The notes: generated by a model not told the origin, from the sequence alone. A DNA stretch of 64,000 bases from Flavobacteriales bacterium (GCA_025210805.1 JAOAQX010000028.1:124001-188000), one strand, 5' to 3'. Numbered from the stretch's first letter, positions 18,005-27,533 are shown. Program-made: numbers and translations.

Positions 18005-18681
18005 CTCATTCTATGTTCGTTATAGTATTTATCGATGATATCAACTACTTCATCAGGATCATCGGTAATATGTACTAGGTCAAGATCGCTTTCGCTGATA
18101 TTCTTTTCTTTGAGCATCACATTTTTAATCCATTCCCAAAGTCCTTTCCAGTATTCTGTTCCCACTAATACAATTGGGTAGGTACGGATTTTATCGGTTT
18201 GAATTAAAGTGATTGCTTCAAATAATTCATCCAAAGTACCAAAACCTCCAGGCATTACAACGAATGCTTGAGAATATTTCATAAACACTACTTTTCTTAC
18301 GAAGAAGTAATCAAACTTAATGTCTTTGTCGATATCGATATATGGGTTGCTGTGTTGTTCAAAAGGCAAATCGATATTTAAACCTACTGAAGGTCCTTCT
18401 CCTATAGAAGCCCCTTTGTTTCCTGCTTCCATGATTCCTGGACCACCACCTGTAATAACACCATATCCTTTTTGGGTAATCTTGTAGGCGATATCTGTGG
18501 TAAGTTTATAATAGGGATGTTCTGGTTTTGTTCTTGCTGAACCAAATATAGAAACACAAGGTCCTATTTGAGCCATTTTTTCGAATCCATTGACGAATTC
18601 CCCCATGACTTTAAAAATCTGCCATGAATCTTGTGTTTTTATTTCGTTCCAGTCTTTTCTTGCTGATTGTTCGTTTGTCAT
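17992..18681 (-). CDS. LOG family protein (cytokinin riboside monophosphate phosphoribohydrolase-like)
   Basis: A 229-residue Rossmann protein of the TIGR00730/LOG family, often misnamed lysine decarboxylase. GGGPGIMEAGNKGA and MPGGFGTLDELFE are the two nucleotide-binding and catalytic signatures. Members cleave N6-substituted AMP or related nucleotides to base and ribose phosphate; the bacterial substrate here is unknown. The start overlaps the stop of the CapD-like gene by 4 bases, so it is the last gene of that transcript. Its link to polysaccharide synthesis is unclear. Confidence 0.88.
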   Translation of the reverse strand: MTNEQSARKDWNEIKTQDSWQIFKVMGEFVNGFEKMAQIGPCVSIFGSARTKPEHPYYKLTTDIAYKITQKGYGVITGGGPGIMEAGNKGASIGEGPSVGLNIDLPFEQHSNPYIDIDKDIKFDYFFVRKVVFMKYSQAFVVMPGGFGTLDELFEAITLIQTDKIRTYPIVLVGTEYWKGLWEWIKNVMLKEKNISESDLDLVHITDDPDEVVDIIDKYYNEHRMRPNF

Positions 18682-20594
18682 AATTCTGTTCTTTGATTGT
18701 CTAGTGACTGATAAACGGAATTTTTGGATTTAAATTCTGGAATAAGCAATTTTAATTGCTCTACCAAAGCCATATCTTCCTGTTTAAGAATCAAGTCTTT
18801 TAATATAGTAATATTTTCATGAAGCCAAATATCATTTACCTGAAGTACTTTAGCAATCATGATTTTTTTATGATAAGTAGGAATGGTGTTTTCCTTATCA
18901 TTTAAGAGTTCTTCGTAGAGTTTTTCTCCTGGTCTGAGTCCTATTTCTTTGATGTCAATTTCATCGGGATAACTATACCCTGAGAGTTGGATCATTCTAA
19001 TGGCAAGGTCGTAAATTTTTACAGATTTTCCCATATCGAAAATCAAAATCTGACCATCTTCACCCATGCAACCTGCCTCAAGGACGAGTTGACAAGCTTC
19101 GGGAATGGTCATAAAGAACCTAGTGACATCTTTATGAGTTACAGTTAGTGGGCCTCCTTTTTCTAATTGTTTTTTAAATAAAGGAATGACTGATCCGTTA
19201 GATCCAAGAACATTTCCAAAACGTGTGGTAACAAAAGAGGTGGTTCCGTTGTCTTTTAGGGAAGTCACATATTTTTCTGCCAATCTTTTTGTGGCACCCA
19301 TTACATTGGTAGGATTTACCGCTTTGTCTGTAGAAATCATTACAAATTTCTTTACATTATTCAGGATCGATAAATCGGCAAGTATTTTAGTTCCAAAAAC
19401 ATTTACTTTTATAGCCTCATAAGGGTTTGCTTCCATTAATGGAACGTGTTTGTATGCGGCTGCATGAAACACAATGTCTGGTTTGTATCTGGAGAATATA
19501 TTTTGAATTCTTAGTTTATCACGGATATCGGCAACTAAAGTTTCAAAAGCCTCAAATCCTCCTTGAACAAGATCTTGTTGAATTTCATATAAAGGAGATT
19601 CTCCGATGTCTAGAAGAATGACTTTTTTGGGCTTATAAAGTAATAATTGTCTTGCTATTTCACTTCCAATTGATCCAGCACCACCAGAGACGATAATTAC
19701 TTTATCTTGATACTCTTTTTGAACTTTTGGATTGTCAATTTGTATCGGTGGTCTATTGAGTAAATCTTCAATTTTTAGTTTTTGAATCTGTTTTGACTCA
19801 AATTGATTGTTTGTCCATGTACTTACAGAAGGCACCTTGGTGATTTTGATTCCAAATTCTACCACTTCATCAACAATTTCTCTCATTCTGGGAGCCGGAA
19901 GATTAGAAATTGCAATAACTATTTCATCAATATCATGATCTATAATGTATTGTTTGTCAATAGTTGGTGAATGTAAGACTTTGATTCCATGTAATACTTT
20001 TCCTGCGATTTTAGGATCATCATCCACAAATGCTACAATTTTTACTTGTTGAGCAGTATCATTTGTTAATACTTGATGTGTTAAACAACCTGTATAACCC
20101 GCACCAAAAATCAAAACATTTTTTGCTGTAATATCTCCCTTTTTTACTCGATAATAGATGACCTTATAGAGGAATCTAAAAGCAGAAAGAAGGATGATAT
20201 TTAATATGATATGGATGGAAACTACTGAGGTTGGGATTATTAATCCTGTCCAAAATTCTGTTCTTCTTTTGAAAAAAACAAAAGCGAAAAGGATGATTGC
20301 GGTAAGCAATTGAGCTTGTACAATTCTGAGTAAATCCCGCTCACTTGTGTGGCGAATAACTCCTCTGTGAGCTCCTGCTAAAATAATACTTAAAGCACTT
20401 GCTAATATCGCGACTGGAATCCCTTGTAGAAGCTCTAAGTAATTAATTTCTAATGAGAAGTTGAATCTTAGGAAATAAGCGAAAACAAAAGATTGAAATA
20501 CAATAAACAAATCCACCAATAGTATTATCCAATGAGAGATATAACTATTCGTGTTTCTAAGAACAAAAGATTTCAACTTTTGGTAACTATACAT
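18678..20594 (-). CDS. Membrane nucleotide-sugar 4,6-dehydratase (CapD/PglF/WbpM-like)
   Basis: A 638-residue protein with four N-terminal membrane helices (about residues 15-150), a first Rossmann-like domain (FGAGYTGCLTHQVL) and a C-terminal short-chain dehydrogenase domain with GGAGSIGSEIARQLL. The catalytic region reads STDKAVNPTNVMGATKR: Met sits where ordinary SDR enzymes have Tyr, as in the Ser-Met-Lys triad of WbpM/PglF. The family turns UDP-GlcNAc into UDP-4-keto-6-deoxy-GlcNAc, the precursor of QuiNAc, bacillosamine or FucNAc-type sugars. It has 167 bases upstream and may have its own promoter. Confidence 0.9.
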   Translation of the reverse strand: MYSYQKLKSFVLRNTNSYISHWIILLVDLFIVFQSFVFAYFLRFNFSLEINYLELLQGIPVAILASALSIILAGAHRGVIRHTSERDLLRIVQAQLLTAIILFAFVFFKRRTEFWTGLIIPTSVVSIHIILNIILLSAFRFLYKVIYYRVKKGDITAKNVLIFGAGYTGCLTHQVLTNDTAQQVKIVAFVDDDPKIAGKVLHGIKVLHSPTIDKQYIIDHDIDEIVIAISNLPAPRMREIVDEVVEFGIKITKVPSVSTWTNNQFESKQIQKLKIEDLLNRPPIQIDNPKVQKEYQDKVIIVSGGAGSIGSEIARQLLLYKPKKVILLDIGESPLYEIQQDLVQGGFEAFETLVADIRDKLRIQNIFSRYKPDIVFHAAAYKHVPLMEANPYEAIKVNVFGTKILADLSILNNVKKFVMISTDKAVNPTNVMGATKRLAEKYVTSLKDNGTTSFVTTRFGNVLGSNGSVIPLFKKQLEKGGPLTVTHKDVTRFFMTIPEACQLVLEAGCMGEDGQILIFDMGKSVKIYDLAIRMIQLSGYSYPDEIDIKEIGLRPGEKLYEELLNDKENTIPTYHKKIMIAKVLQVNDIWLHENITILKDLILKQEDMALVEQLKLLIPEFKSKNSVYQSLDNQRTEL

Positions 20595-20673
20595 GAAGTA
20601 AATGTTAAGCTTTATTTATTTAAAAGTGATAGAATTTTAAGGTAAAATCTTGTAAAATTCTATTTAACCAAAG

Positions 20674-20681
20674 CAAAGTTA
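20674..20681 (-). promoter_or_regulatory. Possible -7 promoter box for the CapD-like gene
   Basis: The minus strand reads TAACTTTG, matching the Bacteroidota TAnnTTTG -7 element, 80 bases before the ATG and inside the one sizeable gap of the locus. I see no good -33 TTG at the usual distance, so this is a weak call. Confidence 0.35.
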
Positions 20682-20761
20682 GGCAAAAATTAACGATTAA
20701 TCGTTTCTGGTAAACCTTGGGTATTCAATTTTTTTATTCGATTTAATAATGTTCTTTTTAT

Positions 20762-21583
20762 TTATAACTCATGTTTTGTCTTAATAATTTTGAGGACATT
20801 TTCTTTAAGTTTTTGTTTTCTTTCTATTAATTTTTCAAGATTGTGGTTTTTTAAATCTTGCCAGAAAAGATGTATTTTCTCTACTTCCTCAGGCAAATTC
20901 ACATTGTCTAACAATTCTTCATAAGAGCTGGAGTATCCATGAAAATCTCGTGAAAGAATAACAGCAGAAGAATGTAGCCTTATATGTTCTGAGAGGATAA
21001 GTTCTGAGGGAAGCATTCCTTTGCCCAGCCGTGCGATTCCTCCAAAACCGAAAGGTATTTGAGCTTGATGAATTTTCTGACTAAGATATTCTACGATACC
21101 ACCACTGAGGAGTTCAAACATAAAGTCAAGTTCCATGGCCAAATGCAAGTCATTTAGTCCAATATGTATTTCGTCAATGCCTTCAATTTTTAGAATATCA
21201 TCTATGCGGGCAAGAGCCTGTGTTGTTTCTAGTAAGAGAATTGTTTTTACTCTTTTGTTTACAATTTTAAGGAAAGTAGCTACCTCATGGGGTGTCTTAA
21301 ACATGGGTAACATAATAATATCTGCTCCTGCTTGAATTACTTGGTCGATTTCTTTTTCACTGTCCTCGTGTATCGGATTGATTCTTACAAGTAATTCTGA
21401 GGTAGATATCGTCTGCCTAATAACTTTTACATCTTCTAAGCTGTGTTTGGATATTACAGTATTAAGATGACCTTGACGTTCATTTTTTCCCAAAATTTCA
21501 AGATCTACCATGATCCTATCTATTTGAGATTTTTCTGCTAATTGTGCCGTTTTTGGGCAATTAGTAATGAAAATTGTTTTCAT
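20762..21583 (-). CDS. HpcH/HpaI-type aldolase / citrate lyase beta-like protein
   Basis: A 273-residue (beta/alpha)8 protein of the HpcH/HpaI aldolase superfamily: RIMVDLEILGKNERQ, LLVRINPIHEDSEKEID, GADIIMLPMFKTP, LLLETTQAL and HIGLNDLHLAM follow the family order. Members cleave or form C-C bonds next to a pyruvate or acyl-CoA enolate using a divalent metal. The substrate cannot be read from sequence; it is a divergent member. It lies 4 bases from the aminotransferase gene upstream and ends the long wbp operon. It forms a trio with the next two genes. Confidence 0.75.
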   Translation of the reverse strand: MKTIFITNCPKTAQLAEKSQIDRIMVDLEILGKNERQGHLNTVISKHSLEDVKVIRQTISTSELLVRINPIHEDSEKEIDQVIQAGADIIMLPMFKTPHEVATFLKIVNKRVKTILLLETTQALARIDDILKIEGIDEIHIGLNDLHLAMELDFMFELLSGGIVEYLSQKIHQAQIPFGFGGIARLGKGMLPSELILSEHIRLHSSAVILSRDFHGYSSSYEELLDNVNLPEEVEKIHLFWQDLKNHNLEKLIERKQKLKENVLKIIKTKHEL

Positions 21584-21587
21584 AATT

Positions 21588-22505
21588 CTAGTAAACAGGG
21601 GTTAACCAATCAATTCTATCTAAGATTTTTCCACGAGCAATATCAAAATAATGATTTTTGATTTTTTCGGTTAATTTCCCTTCGAGCTGTTGGTTTATTT
21701 CATAACGATCAATAGAAAGAATAGGGACAATTTCAACAGCAGTTCCACATAAGAACAGCTCGTCGGCAGTGTATAATTCTGTTCTATTTACTTCTCGTTC
21801 TTCTACATGTAGATTAAGGTCCTCTTTCGCAATCTGTAATATTGTTTTACGAGTAATACTATCAAGTATAGAGGAGGTGGTAGAAGGAGTGATAAGTACA
21901 TCGTCTTTTACCATAAAGAGGCAAGAACCTGGACCTTCTGATACAAAACCTTGATTATTGAGAAAAATAGCAAAATCGTAATTATTTCTTTTAGCTTCTA
22001 GTTGTCCTGCACGGCTATTGATATAATTTGCTCCAACTTTTATTCTTGGCGAAACGGAATTATCATTAATTCTCTCCCAAGAGGAAACACAACAATGAAC
22101 ACCTGTTTTATTTTGATTGAGTAATCGGCCTTTTGGAATAGGTGCAATAAACATTTCAACAGGATCTGTACTAAACCAACTTCCAAAACCGTCTAGAAAA
22201 ACAGTCTGTCTAATTGCTATATCTTCTTGATAATCATTTGCGATAATAATGTCCTTACAACTTTGTTTTAAGAATTCGGTTGAGTATTTATCTTCAAATT
22301 TTATAAGCTTGATAGACTCTTTGAGTCTTTTTATATGTTCATCTAACCTGAATATATAAAGTTGTTCTTGCTCTTCATTCCAGTAAGCTCTATGACCTTC
22401 AAATACATTTGCTCCAAATTGACTGGTAGGTGCAAGTACATTAATCGTAGCTTGACTTAGTGGTACAATTTGGTTTTTAAACCATATTTTTCTTTCTTCT
22501 TTCAT
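21588..22505 (-). CDS. Class IV PLP-dependent aminotransferase (branched-chain type)
   Basis: A 305-residue fold-type IV aminotransferase. The Lys that holds PLP lies in IKVGANYINS; FVSEGPGSCLFMV and TPSTTSSILDSITR are the phosphate and carboxylate-binding loops. ANVFEGHRAY near the N-terminus resembles IlvE and D-amino-acid transaminases. I took ATG 22505 (MKEERKIWF), 4 bases after the decarboxylase stop; the longer frame from 22580 would overlap that gene. In this setting it is more likely a dedicated enzyme of the polysaccharide locus than the housekeeping IlvE, but that is inference. Confidence 0.82.
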   Translation of the reverse strand: MKEERKIWFKNQIVPLSQATINVLAPTSQFGANVFEGHRAYWNEEQEQLYIFRLDEHIKRLKESIKLIKFEDKYSTEFLKQSCKDIIIANDYQEDIAIRQTVFLDGFGSWFSTDPVEMFIAPIPKGRLLNQNKTGVHCCVSSWERINDNSVSPRIKVGANYINSRAGQLEAKRNNYDFAIFLNNQGFVSEGPGSCLFMVKDDVLITPSTTSSILDSITRKTILQIAKEDLNLHVEEREVNRTELYTADELFLCGTAVEIVPILSIDRYEINQQLEGKLTEKIKNHYFDIARGKILDRIDWLTPVY

Positions 22506-22509
22506 GTAT

Positions 22510-23745
22510 TTAAAAATTGAATGTCGTAAAAATATCTTCCATAGTCTCCTTCCTTTTGATTTCTGAGTAACCATGTTCATTTATGTCTATAATTGAAACA
22601 TTAGGAAGGATAAACGGAGGCTTGAAAACTACTGAGTAAGAGCCTACATTTGAGAAAGCCAAATAATCTCCAATGGTCATTGGTCCGCTATATCCTCTAA
22701 AAAGGTAATCAGATTCTATACAGGTGTATCCAGAAATATTTAGGTTTTCAAATGATGGAGTATCAGAATCATCAGATAAAACTTTCATTGGCATATTAAC
22801 GGTTGAGCTAATAACTCCAATATTAAATCTACTTCCAGAAGTCATGGCAATATCCTGTCCTCTCACTTGTTTGATATCAATAACCTTTGCAACAAATTGC
22901 ATGGTATTAGCAACTAAAGCACTTCCTGGCTCTAAAAACAGTTTGGGTTTTTTATCGTCTTCAATATGAGTAAAGTGTTCGCCAATTCTTGTGGCAATTT
23001 CCTTAGCATATTCTTGATAGCTTGGTACATTAGCATTGAATTGTTTTTTAAGATCTTCATGCATTTTTCCAAAATACCCACCACCTATATCGATAAACTC
23101 TGGAGGATTTGTTGGGAACACCTTTTGAACTAGGTCTAACATACTTTCAACTCTTGGGATATAGGAGGCTAAATCTCTGTTTGGGAAATGACAGTGTAAA
23201 CCTTTAAGTTTAATGTTTTGATGATTTTTTAATTCTTCAAATATTTGAAAAAATTTAGCTTGAGTAATATCAAAACCAAAACGAGAAATTAGATCACTAT
23301 TAATTTCAAAATTACAACGAAGACCTATATTGAGAGTGCTTTTAGGTTGTTCTTGAGCAATCATAAAGAGGTTTTCAAGCTCTTTATAGGAATCAATATT
23401 TACTAAACTTCCAGAAAGAAGGAATTTTTCTAAGGCTTCTTTATTTTTATAAGGTCCATTTACGATAATACGATTTTTTTGTACGCCTACCTTGAGGGCT
23501 AAATCGTATTCCATTTCAGAGACAACTTCAGCATATCCGCCTCTTTGATCTACAATTTTGCAAATTTTGGGGGTATAATTCGTTTTATAGGAGTAACCAA
23601 TATGGGTATTTGGATAATATTTCCTGAATGCTCCTAAGAAATCATCATAATTTTTTTTAAAAACATCGGAATGGAACAAATAGAAGGAATCCCCAAATTT
23701 TTGTTCTAATTCCTTGGCAAGTTGAAAATCGAAATTATTGGTCAT
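22510..23745 (-). CDS. Fold-type III PLP decarboxylase (LysA-like)
   Basis: A 411-residue alanine-racemase-fold decarboxylase. The PLP Lys is in IGYSYKTNYTP near residue 54; GLHCHFPNRD, FIDIGGGYFG and LEPGSALVA are phosphate- and PLP-binding motifs, and YTCIESDYL parallels the CESxD substrate motif of diaminopimelate decarboxylase. Relatives act on diaminopimelate, ornithine/lysine, carboxynorspermidine or carrier-bound glutamate, so the substrate is open. Its start overlaps the sugar transferase gene by 11 bases, placing it inside the polysaccharide operon. It is unlikely to be the housekeeping lysA because of that context. Confidence 0.82.
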   Translation of the reverse strand: MTNNFDFQLAKELEQKFGDSFYLFHSDVFKKNYDDFLGAFRKYYPNTHIGYSYKTNYTPKICKIVDQRGGYAEVVSEMEYDLALKVGVQKNRIIVNGPYKNKEALEKFLLSGSLVNIDSYKELENLFMIAQEQPKSTLNIGLRCNFEINSDLISRFGFDITQAKFFQIFEELKNHQNIKLKGLHCHFPNRDLASYIPRVESMLDLVQKVFPTNPPEFIDIGGGYFGKMHEDLKKQFNANVPSYQEYAKEIATRIGEHFTHIEDDKKPKLFLEPGSALVANTMQFVAKVIDIKQVRGQDIAMTSGSRFNIGVISSTVNMPMKVLSDDSDTPSFENLNISGYTCIESDYLFRGYSGPMTIGDYLAFSNVGSYSVVFKPPFILPNVSIIDINEHGYSEIKRKETMEDIFTTFNF

Positions 23746-24382
23746 TTTTTAATCTTTTTCTGTCTTTTTCAGCATTTTCAGCGGTTTCGTATCCGCCGTC
23801 GTTTTTAATTACTTTAATAATGGTAATTAAAATAATTTTGATATCTAAAAGAACTCCCCACTTGTAGAAGTCTTCTATATATTCATTATCAAAGATAATC
23901 TTTTCATCCCAAGAAATCTCATTTCTACCATTAACTTGGGCATATCCTGTAACACCTGGTTTTACACGAAATCGAGCTTTTAAGTCTCCTGTAAAATCCT
24001 TATAATCTCCAAGTTCATAATTGACAGGTGGTCTAGGTCCTACAAATGACATATCGCCTTTTAGAATATTGAATAGTTGAGGAATTTCATCTAAACTGGT
24101 ATTTCTGATAAAATTCCCCACTTTTGTTACCCTTGGGTCATTTTCAAAGTTAAAAAGCCCTGTACCTTTTTTTTCAGCTCCCACTACCATAGAGCGAAAT
24201 TTATAGATATAGTATTCTTTTCCGTTTCTCCCTATTCTGAGTTGTTTAAAGATAATAGGACCTTTGGAATCAACCTTTACGGCAATGGCTACCAAAATAA
24301 GTACTGGTAGGAAAACAATGATACCAAAAATGGAACAGATGATATCAAAAACCCTTTTGGAAAAGTCATATAATTTTTTCAT
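23735..24382 (-). CDS. Small phosphoglycosyl transferase (PglC/WcaJ C-terminal type)
   Basis: A 215-residue enzyme that moves a sugar phosphate from a UDP-sugar to undecaprenyl phosphate, starting a repeat unit on the inner membrane. One hydrophobic re-entrant helix (residues about 12-34) is followed by FKQLRIGRNGKEYYIYKFRSM, LDEIPQLFNIL and SFVGPRPP, the standard core. The N-terminal multi-helix domain of WcaJ-size proteins is absent. With a UDP-4-keto-6-deoxy-GlcNAc dehydratase in the locus, a QuiNAc/FucNAc-like or HexNAc first sugar is plausible. It starts 2 bases after the GT4 gene. Confidence 0.92.
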   Translation of the reverse strand: MKKLYDFSKRVFDIICSIFGIIVFLPVLILVAIAVKVDSKGPIIFKQLRIGRNGKEYYIYKFRSMVVGAEKKGTGLFNFENDPRVTKVGNFIRNTSLDEIPQLFNILKGDMSFVGPRPPVNYELGDYKDFTGDLKARFRVKPGVTGYAQVNGRNEISWDEKIIFDNEYIEDFYKWGVLLDIKIILITIIKVIKNDGGYETAENAEKDRKRLKNDQ

Positions 24383-24384
24383 AT

Positions 24385-25629
24385 TTAGCCTTTATAGTTT
24401 TTTGCAATTTTTTCTAGGTATTGAATCATTTCTCCATAGACTTTTTCTGCGGAAAACTGCTTTTTAAAAAGGGAATAAGCATTTTTAGACATTTCTTGTT
24501 GTAAATCAAAATTGTTGTACAATCTAGAGACGTATTCAGTGAGCTTTTCACTAGAATTGTCGTAAACGAATCCACAGTTATTTTGATTAAATAAAGAGCC
24601 TGAAACTCCGCCTATACTTGTCAGAATAGGTAGCTTTCCTGCTAAATACTCAATGTTTTTATTGGTTAAATTATGCAGGAAATTATTTTTTTCAACGTAG
24701 CAAGAAAGTCCAATTTTAGCATTTTCCATGAGTAGAATAATTTCTTCCTCTGTTAACCAACCAGGGAAAATAATATTATCGATGTTTTTAGTTCTTTCCT
24801 CAAGATTTTCTAAGTTGTCTCCTTTTCCGCAAAGAACAAATTGTAGGTCCAAAGCTGTTAACTTTTTAGCAGCTTCGATAACAGGTTCAAAATCAAATTG
24901 TGCACCAATAGTTCCGAAAAAACAAACAATGAACTGATTAAAATGGATTCCTCTTTTTTTAAGTGCATCCTTTATTTGGATTTTCTTTTCGTTTCCAATG
25001 TTTTTTTGAGGGTATCCAAAAGCAAATGCTTGATCAAATTCTTTTTGTTTCCTCCCCGATTTTTTAACTCCAAATTTCACAAATTCATCCGTGACACCTG
25101 ATATGGCAAAAGTGTTTTTAAATATTTTTTTTGCTTTTTGTTGAAGTGGATAAAAGGCAAGTTTGGAAATTTTTGTAAGTGCATTTGGGAGAACTTCCTC
25201 AAAAATATCGGGCCACATATCACGAACATCTATAACAACGGGAACTTGGTTGTTTTGTCCATATTTTACTGCTTGATGAGCAAGGTCTAAAGTTGGATAC
25301 GCACAGAGAATGACATCAGGTTTTTCTTTATTTTGAGAAATTTTGGTAAATTTTCCTCCTACCTGAACATGATTAATAATCCTTTTGACAGAAATATTCT
25401 TGTTGTACCCAGTTTTGGGATGTAGGAATATCATATTTACTCCCCATTCATTCTGTATTTCAGTATCTTGATTAAATAAATACTTTTTGTGCTGATGATC
25501 ATAAGCTGTAGTCCACCAAGTAACTTGATGATTAGCTTGTACCAACATTTTTGAGAGAATACCAATTCTGTGAGGTCTTTCTCCAAATTGTTCTAAGGGC
25601 TCTCCAGACATGATTAACCAGATATTCAT
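24385..25629 (-). CDS. Glycosyltransferase family 4 (WbuB-like)
   Basis: A 414-residue GT-B enzyme. The N-terminus (IWLIMSGEPLEQFGERPHR) and VVIDVRDMWPDIF are typical of the WbuB-like GT4 group, which often transfers N-acetylated or acetamidino deoxysugars. The C-terminal donor domain has FFGTIGAQFDFEPVIEAA, LCGKGDN and the late NIEYLAGKLPIL region. It is likely cytoplasmic and membrane-associated. It sits between another GT4 and the initiating transferase in the same operon. Donor and acceptor are not known. Confidence 0.87.
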   Translation of the reverse strand: MNIWLIMSGEPLEQFGERPHRIGILSKMLVQANHQVTWWTTAYDHQHKKYLFNQDTEIQNEWGVNMIFLHPKTGYNKNISVKRIINHVQVGGKFTKISQNKEKPDVILCAYPTLDLAHQAVKYGQNNQVPVVIDVRDMWPDIFEEVLPNALTKISKLAFYPLQQKAKKIFKNTFAISGVTDEFVKFGVKKSGRKQKEFDQAFAFGYPQKNIGNEKKIQIKDALKKRGIHFNQFIVCFFGTIGAQFDFEPVIEAAKKLTALDLQFVLCGKGDNLENLEERTKNIDNIIFPGWLTEEEIILLMENAKIGLSCYVEKNNFLHNLTNKNIEYLAGKLPILTSIGGVSGSLFNQNNCGFVYDNSSEKLTEYVSRLYNNFDLQQEMSKNAYSLFKKQFSAEKVYGEMIQYLEKIAKNYKG

Positions 25630-25636
25630 GTTATGA

Positions 25637-26761
25637 CTATTTAGATTGTAAGGTTTGGTAAATATTTACTAGTTTTTTCTCTTCTTGAGTCCAGTTATAT
25701 TTGTTTTTTACAGCTTGTTGCCCTCTTTTACCCATTTCTCGAGCAATTTCATCATTTTCAATTAAGTAGTTTATTGCTTCGGCAATGGCATTTGAATTGT
25801 AAGGATCAACAGCTAACCCACAGTTGTTTTCTTCAACAACAATTTGCTTCCAAAGTGGAATATCTGAAGTAATAACAGGTATTCCACTAGCCATATATTC
25901 AAACATTTTAACCGGTAAAGCATCTAAATAGTTAATGATAGGGTGTAGAGTTACTAGGCCAGCTTTTGAATTTTTAAAAACGACATTTATTTGTTCTCTA
26001 TTCAAAAAGCCTAACTCATTCACATTTTGCCAGCCTTTATAACCTTTTACTTCAAGATGAACATCTTTTTGATCAGCAATGAACTTACCACCGAGGTTTA
26101 ATTTTGTATTTGGTGTGTATTCCATCGCTTTAACGATTTCTCTAATTCCACGAATAACCTCAATGGCACCTACATAACAAACTTCATTTTTTTTGTGTTC
26201 CCATGGTGTAGAGTTGGTTAGTTCTTTAATAATGGGAAAGTTGTTGATATCTAGGCTGTTTGTGTTTATTTTTTGAAATTTATTTTTAATATAGGGTGTG
26301 GCAGTAATCACAAAATCTAACTTAGAACAAACACGATTTTCGTAGAGCGATAAGCTCTTCGCTATAAGGGTTCTTACTGGTTTGTTGAGGTAAGGTTTGT
26401 ATAAAAACTGTTTAGGAACATCTTCATGAGAGTCAAATATTACCTTTTTCCCTTTCTTTTTTAGTTTAAGGGCATACGGAAGTAGCTCTGGATCATGAAT
26501 ATGATAAATTTCACAATCGAGCTCAAGTGCTTTTTTGTAAACTGCTTTTGTTGTTTTAAAAATTCTATTTACTCTTCCTTCTAGTTTTCCTACATCCACA
26601 AAAGAAACTCCTTCTTTTACTTCATCACCTAGACCATCAGCGACTATTAAGCTCACATCAAATCCATTTTTTGCTAGTGATTGACATTCTTTGATGAAAA
26701 TTCTTGTGTCATATCTTGGGTGTACGGAGGTCAAATGGCATACTTTTGTCTTCTTATCCAT
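25637..26761 (-). CDS. Glycosyltransferase family 4
   Basis: A 374-residue GT-B glycosyltransferase. [19 protein letters not shown] opens the acceptor domain, [18 protein letters not shown] and [12 protein letters not shown] follow, and the donor domain has [12 protein letters not shown] and [16 protein letters not shown] with the EX7E-type acidic residues. I used ATG 26761 ([10 protein letters not shown]), which overlaps the hisF2 stop by 8 bases; a start at 26773 adds four residues. It should add one sugar of the repeat unit; linkage unknown. Confidence 0.88.
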   Translation of the reverse strand: MDKKTKVCHLTSVHPRYDTRIFIKECQSLAKNGFDVSLIVADGLGDEVKEGVSFVDVGKLEGRVNRIFKTTKAVYKKALELDCEIYHIHDPELLPYALKLKKKGKKVIFDSHEDVPKQFLYKPYLNKPVRTLIAKSLSLYENRVCSKLDFVITATPYIKNKFQKINTNSLDINNFPIIKELTNSTPWEHKKNEVCYVGAIEVIRGIREIVKAMEYTPNTKLNLGGKFIADQKDVHLEVKGYKGWQNVNELGFLNREQINVVFKNSKAGLVTLHPIINYLDALPVKMFEYMASGIPVITSDIPLWKQIVVEENNCGLAVDPYNSNAIAEAINYLIENDEIAREMGKRGQQAVKNKYNWTQEEKKLVNIYQTLQSK

Positions 26762-27533
26762 GTGAATGAGCAATTTTGTTTAGTTTGTTAATTTCCATTC
26801 GTGATGGATAATTGATTAAAACCCCATTGAGTTGTCCTTTATAAACAAAAAGACTCCCACAGGAAACGGCTTTTATAGTAGTTTGGCGAAAAAGTTCTTC
26901 GATATGCTCGATCTTTCCAACTCCTCCGGATGCTATAAGAGGTAAATTTGTAGATGATGCCATTTTATTTAAAAAATCGATATCCATACTATTCATCATA
27001 CCTTCATGATCTATGGATTGAATAACAATTTCTCCAGCACCATGGTCTTCGGCCATTTTGAGCGCTTCTTCTGGGCTCATGTTTATTTTTTCTTTCCCGT
27101 TCTTGATATAGACTTTTCTTCTCCCAAGCAAGTCTTTTTTATAATCAATGGTAACCAAAACACTTTGTGACCCAAAAGTATCAGCAGCATCGGTTATAAG
27201 TTGTTTGTTGTTGAAAAAATTTGTACTCAATGATATTTTTTCTACACCAGAATAAAAGATTCGTTTCATTTGGTCTACAGAGCTGACACCGCCAGCATAA
27301 CAAAGCGGCATAAAGCATTCACTGGCAACATCCTCAATCAAATCGAAATTTGGTGGACGATTATCTCGAGAGGCATCAATATCTACCAAAATAAGCTCAT
27401 CAACTTCTTTTTCATTAAAGATTTTAATGGCATTTATTGGGTCACCAATATAATTGGGCTTTTTGAATTTTTTGGTTTTATAAAGTCCGCCCTTGTGTAC
27501 TAACAAAGTGGGAATTAATCTAATTTCAACCAT
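26754..27533 (-). CDS. hisF2: HisF-like ammonia-using subunit for sugar acetamidino synthesis
   Basis: A 259-residue (beta/alpha)8 protein related to HisF. It is not the histidine enzyme: the catalytic Asp of the first strand is replaced ([15 protein letters not shown]), while the second, in [10 protein letters not shown], remains. This pattern and the order wbpG-hisH2-hisF2 match the Pseudomonas O5 and Escherichia wbuXYZ sets, in which HisH makes ammonia from glutamine and HisF passes it to WbpG. CYAGGV and [14 protein letters not shown] are the phosphate-binding loops. No other histidine genes are present. Confidence 0.88.
   Translation of the reverse strand: MVEIRLIPTLLVHKGGLYKTKKFKKPNYIGDPINAIKIFNEKEVDELILVDIDASRDNRPPNFDLIEDVASECFMPLCYAGGVSSVDQMKRIFYSGVEKISLSTNFFNNKQLITDAADTFGSQSVLVTIDYKKDLLGRRKVYIKNGKEKINMSPEEALKMAEDHGAGEIVIQSIDHEGMMNSMDIDFLNKMASSTNLPLIASGGVGKIEHIEELFRQTTIKAVSCGSLFVYKGQLNGVLINYPSRMEINKLNKIAHSHG

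Noticed and set aside
22506-22580. Longer N-terminus for the class IV aminotransferase
   Set aside because: The extension is the decarboxylase C-terminus read in another frame; ATG 22505 fits the family.
22510-23745. Housekeeping diaminopimelate decarboxylase (lysA)
   Set aside because: The fold fits, but overlap with the sugar transferase gene and the trio context argue for a dedicated enzyme; left as LysA-like.
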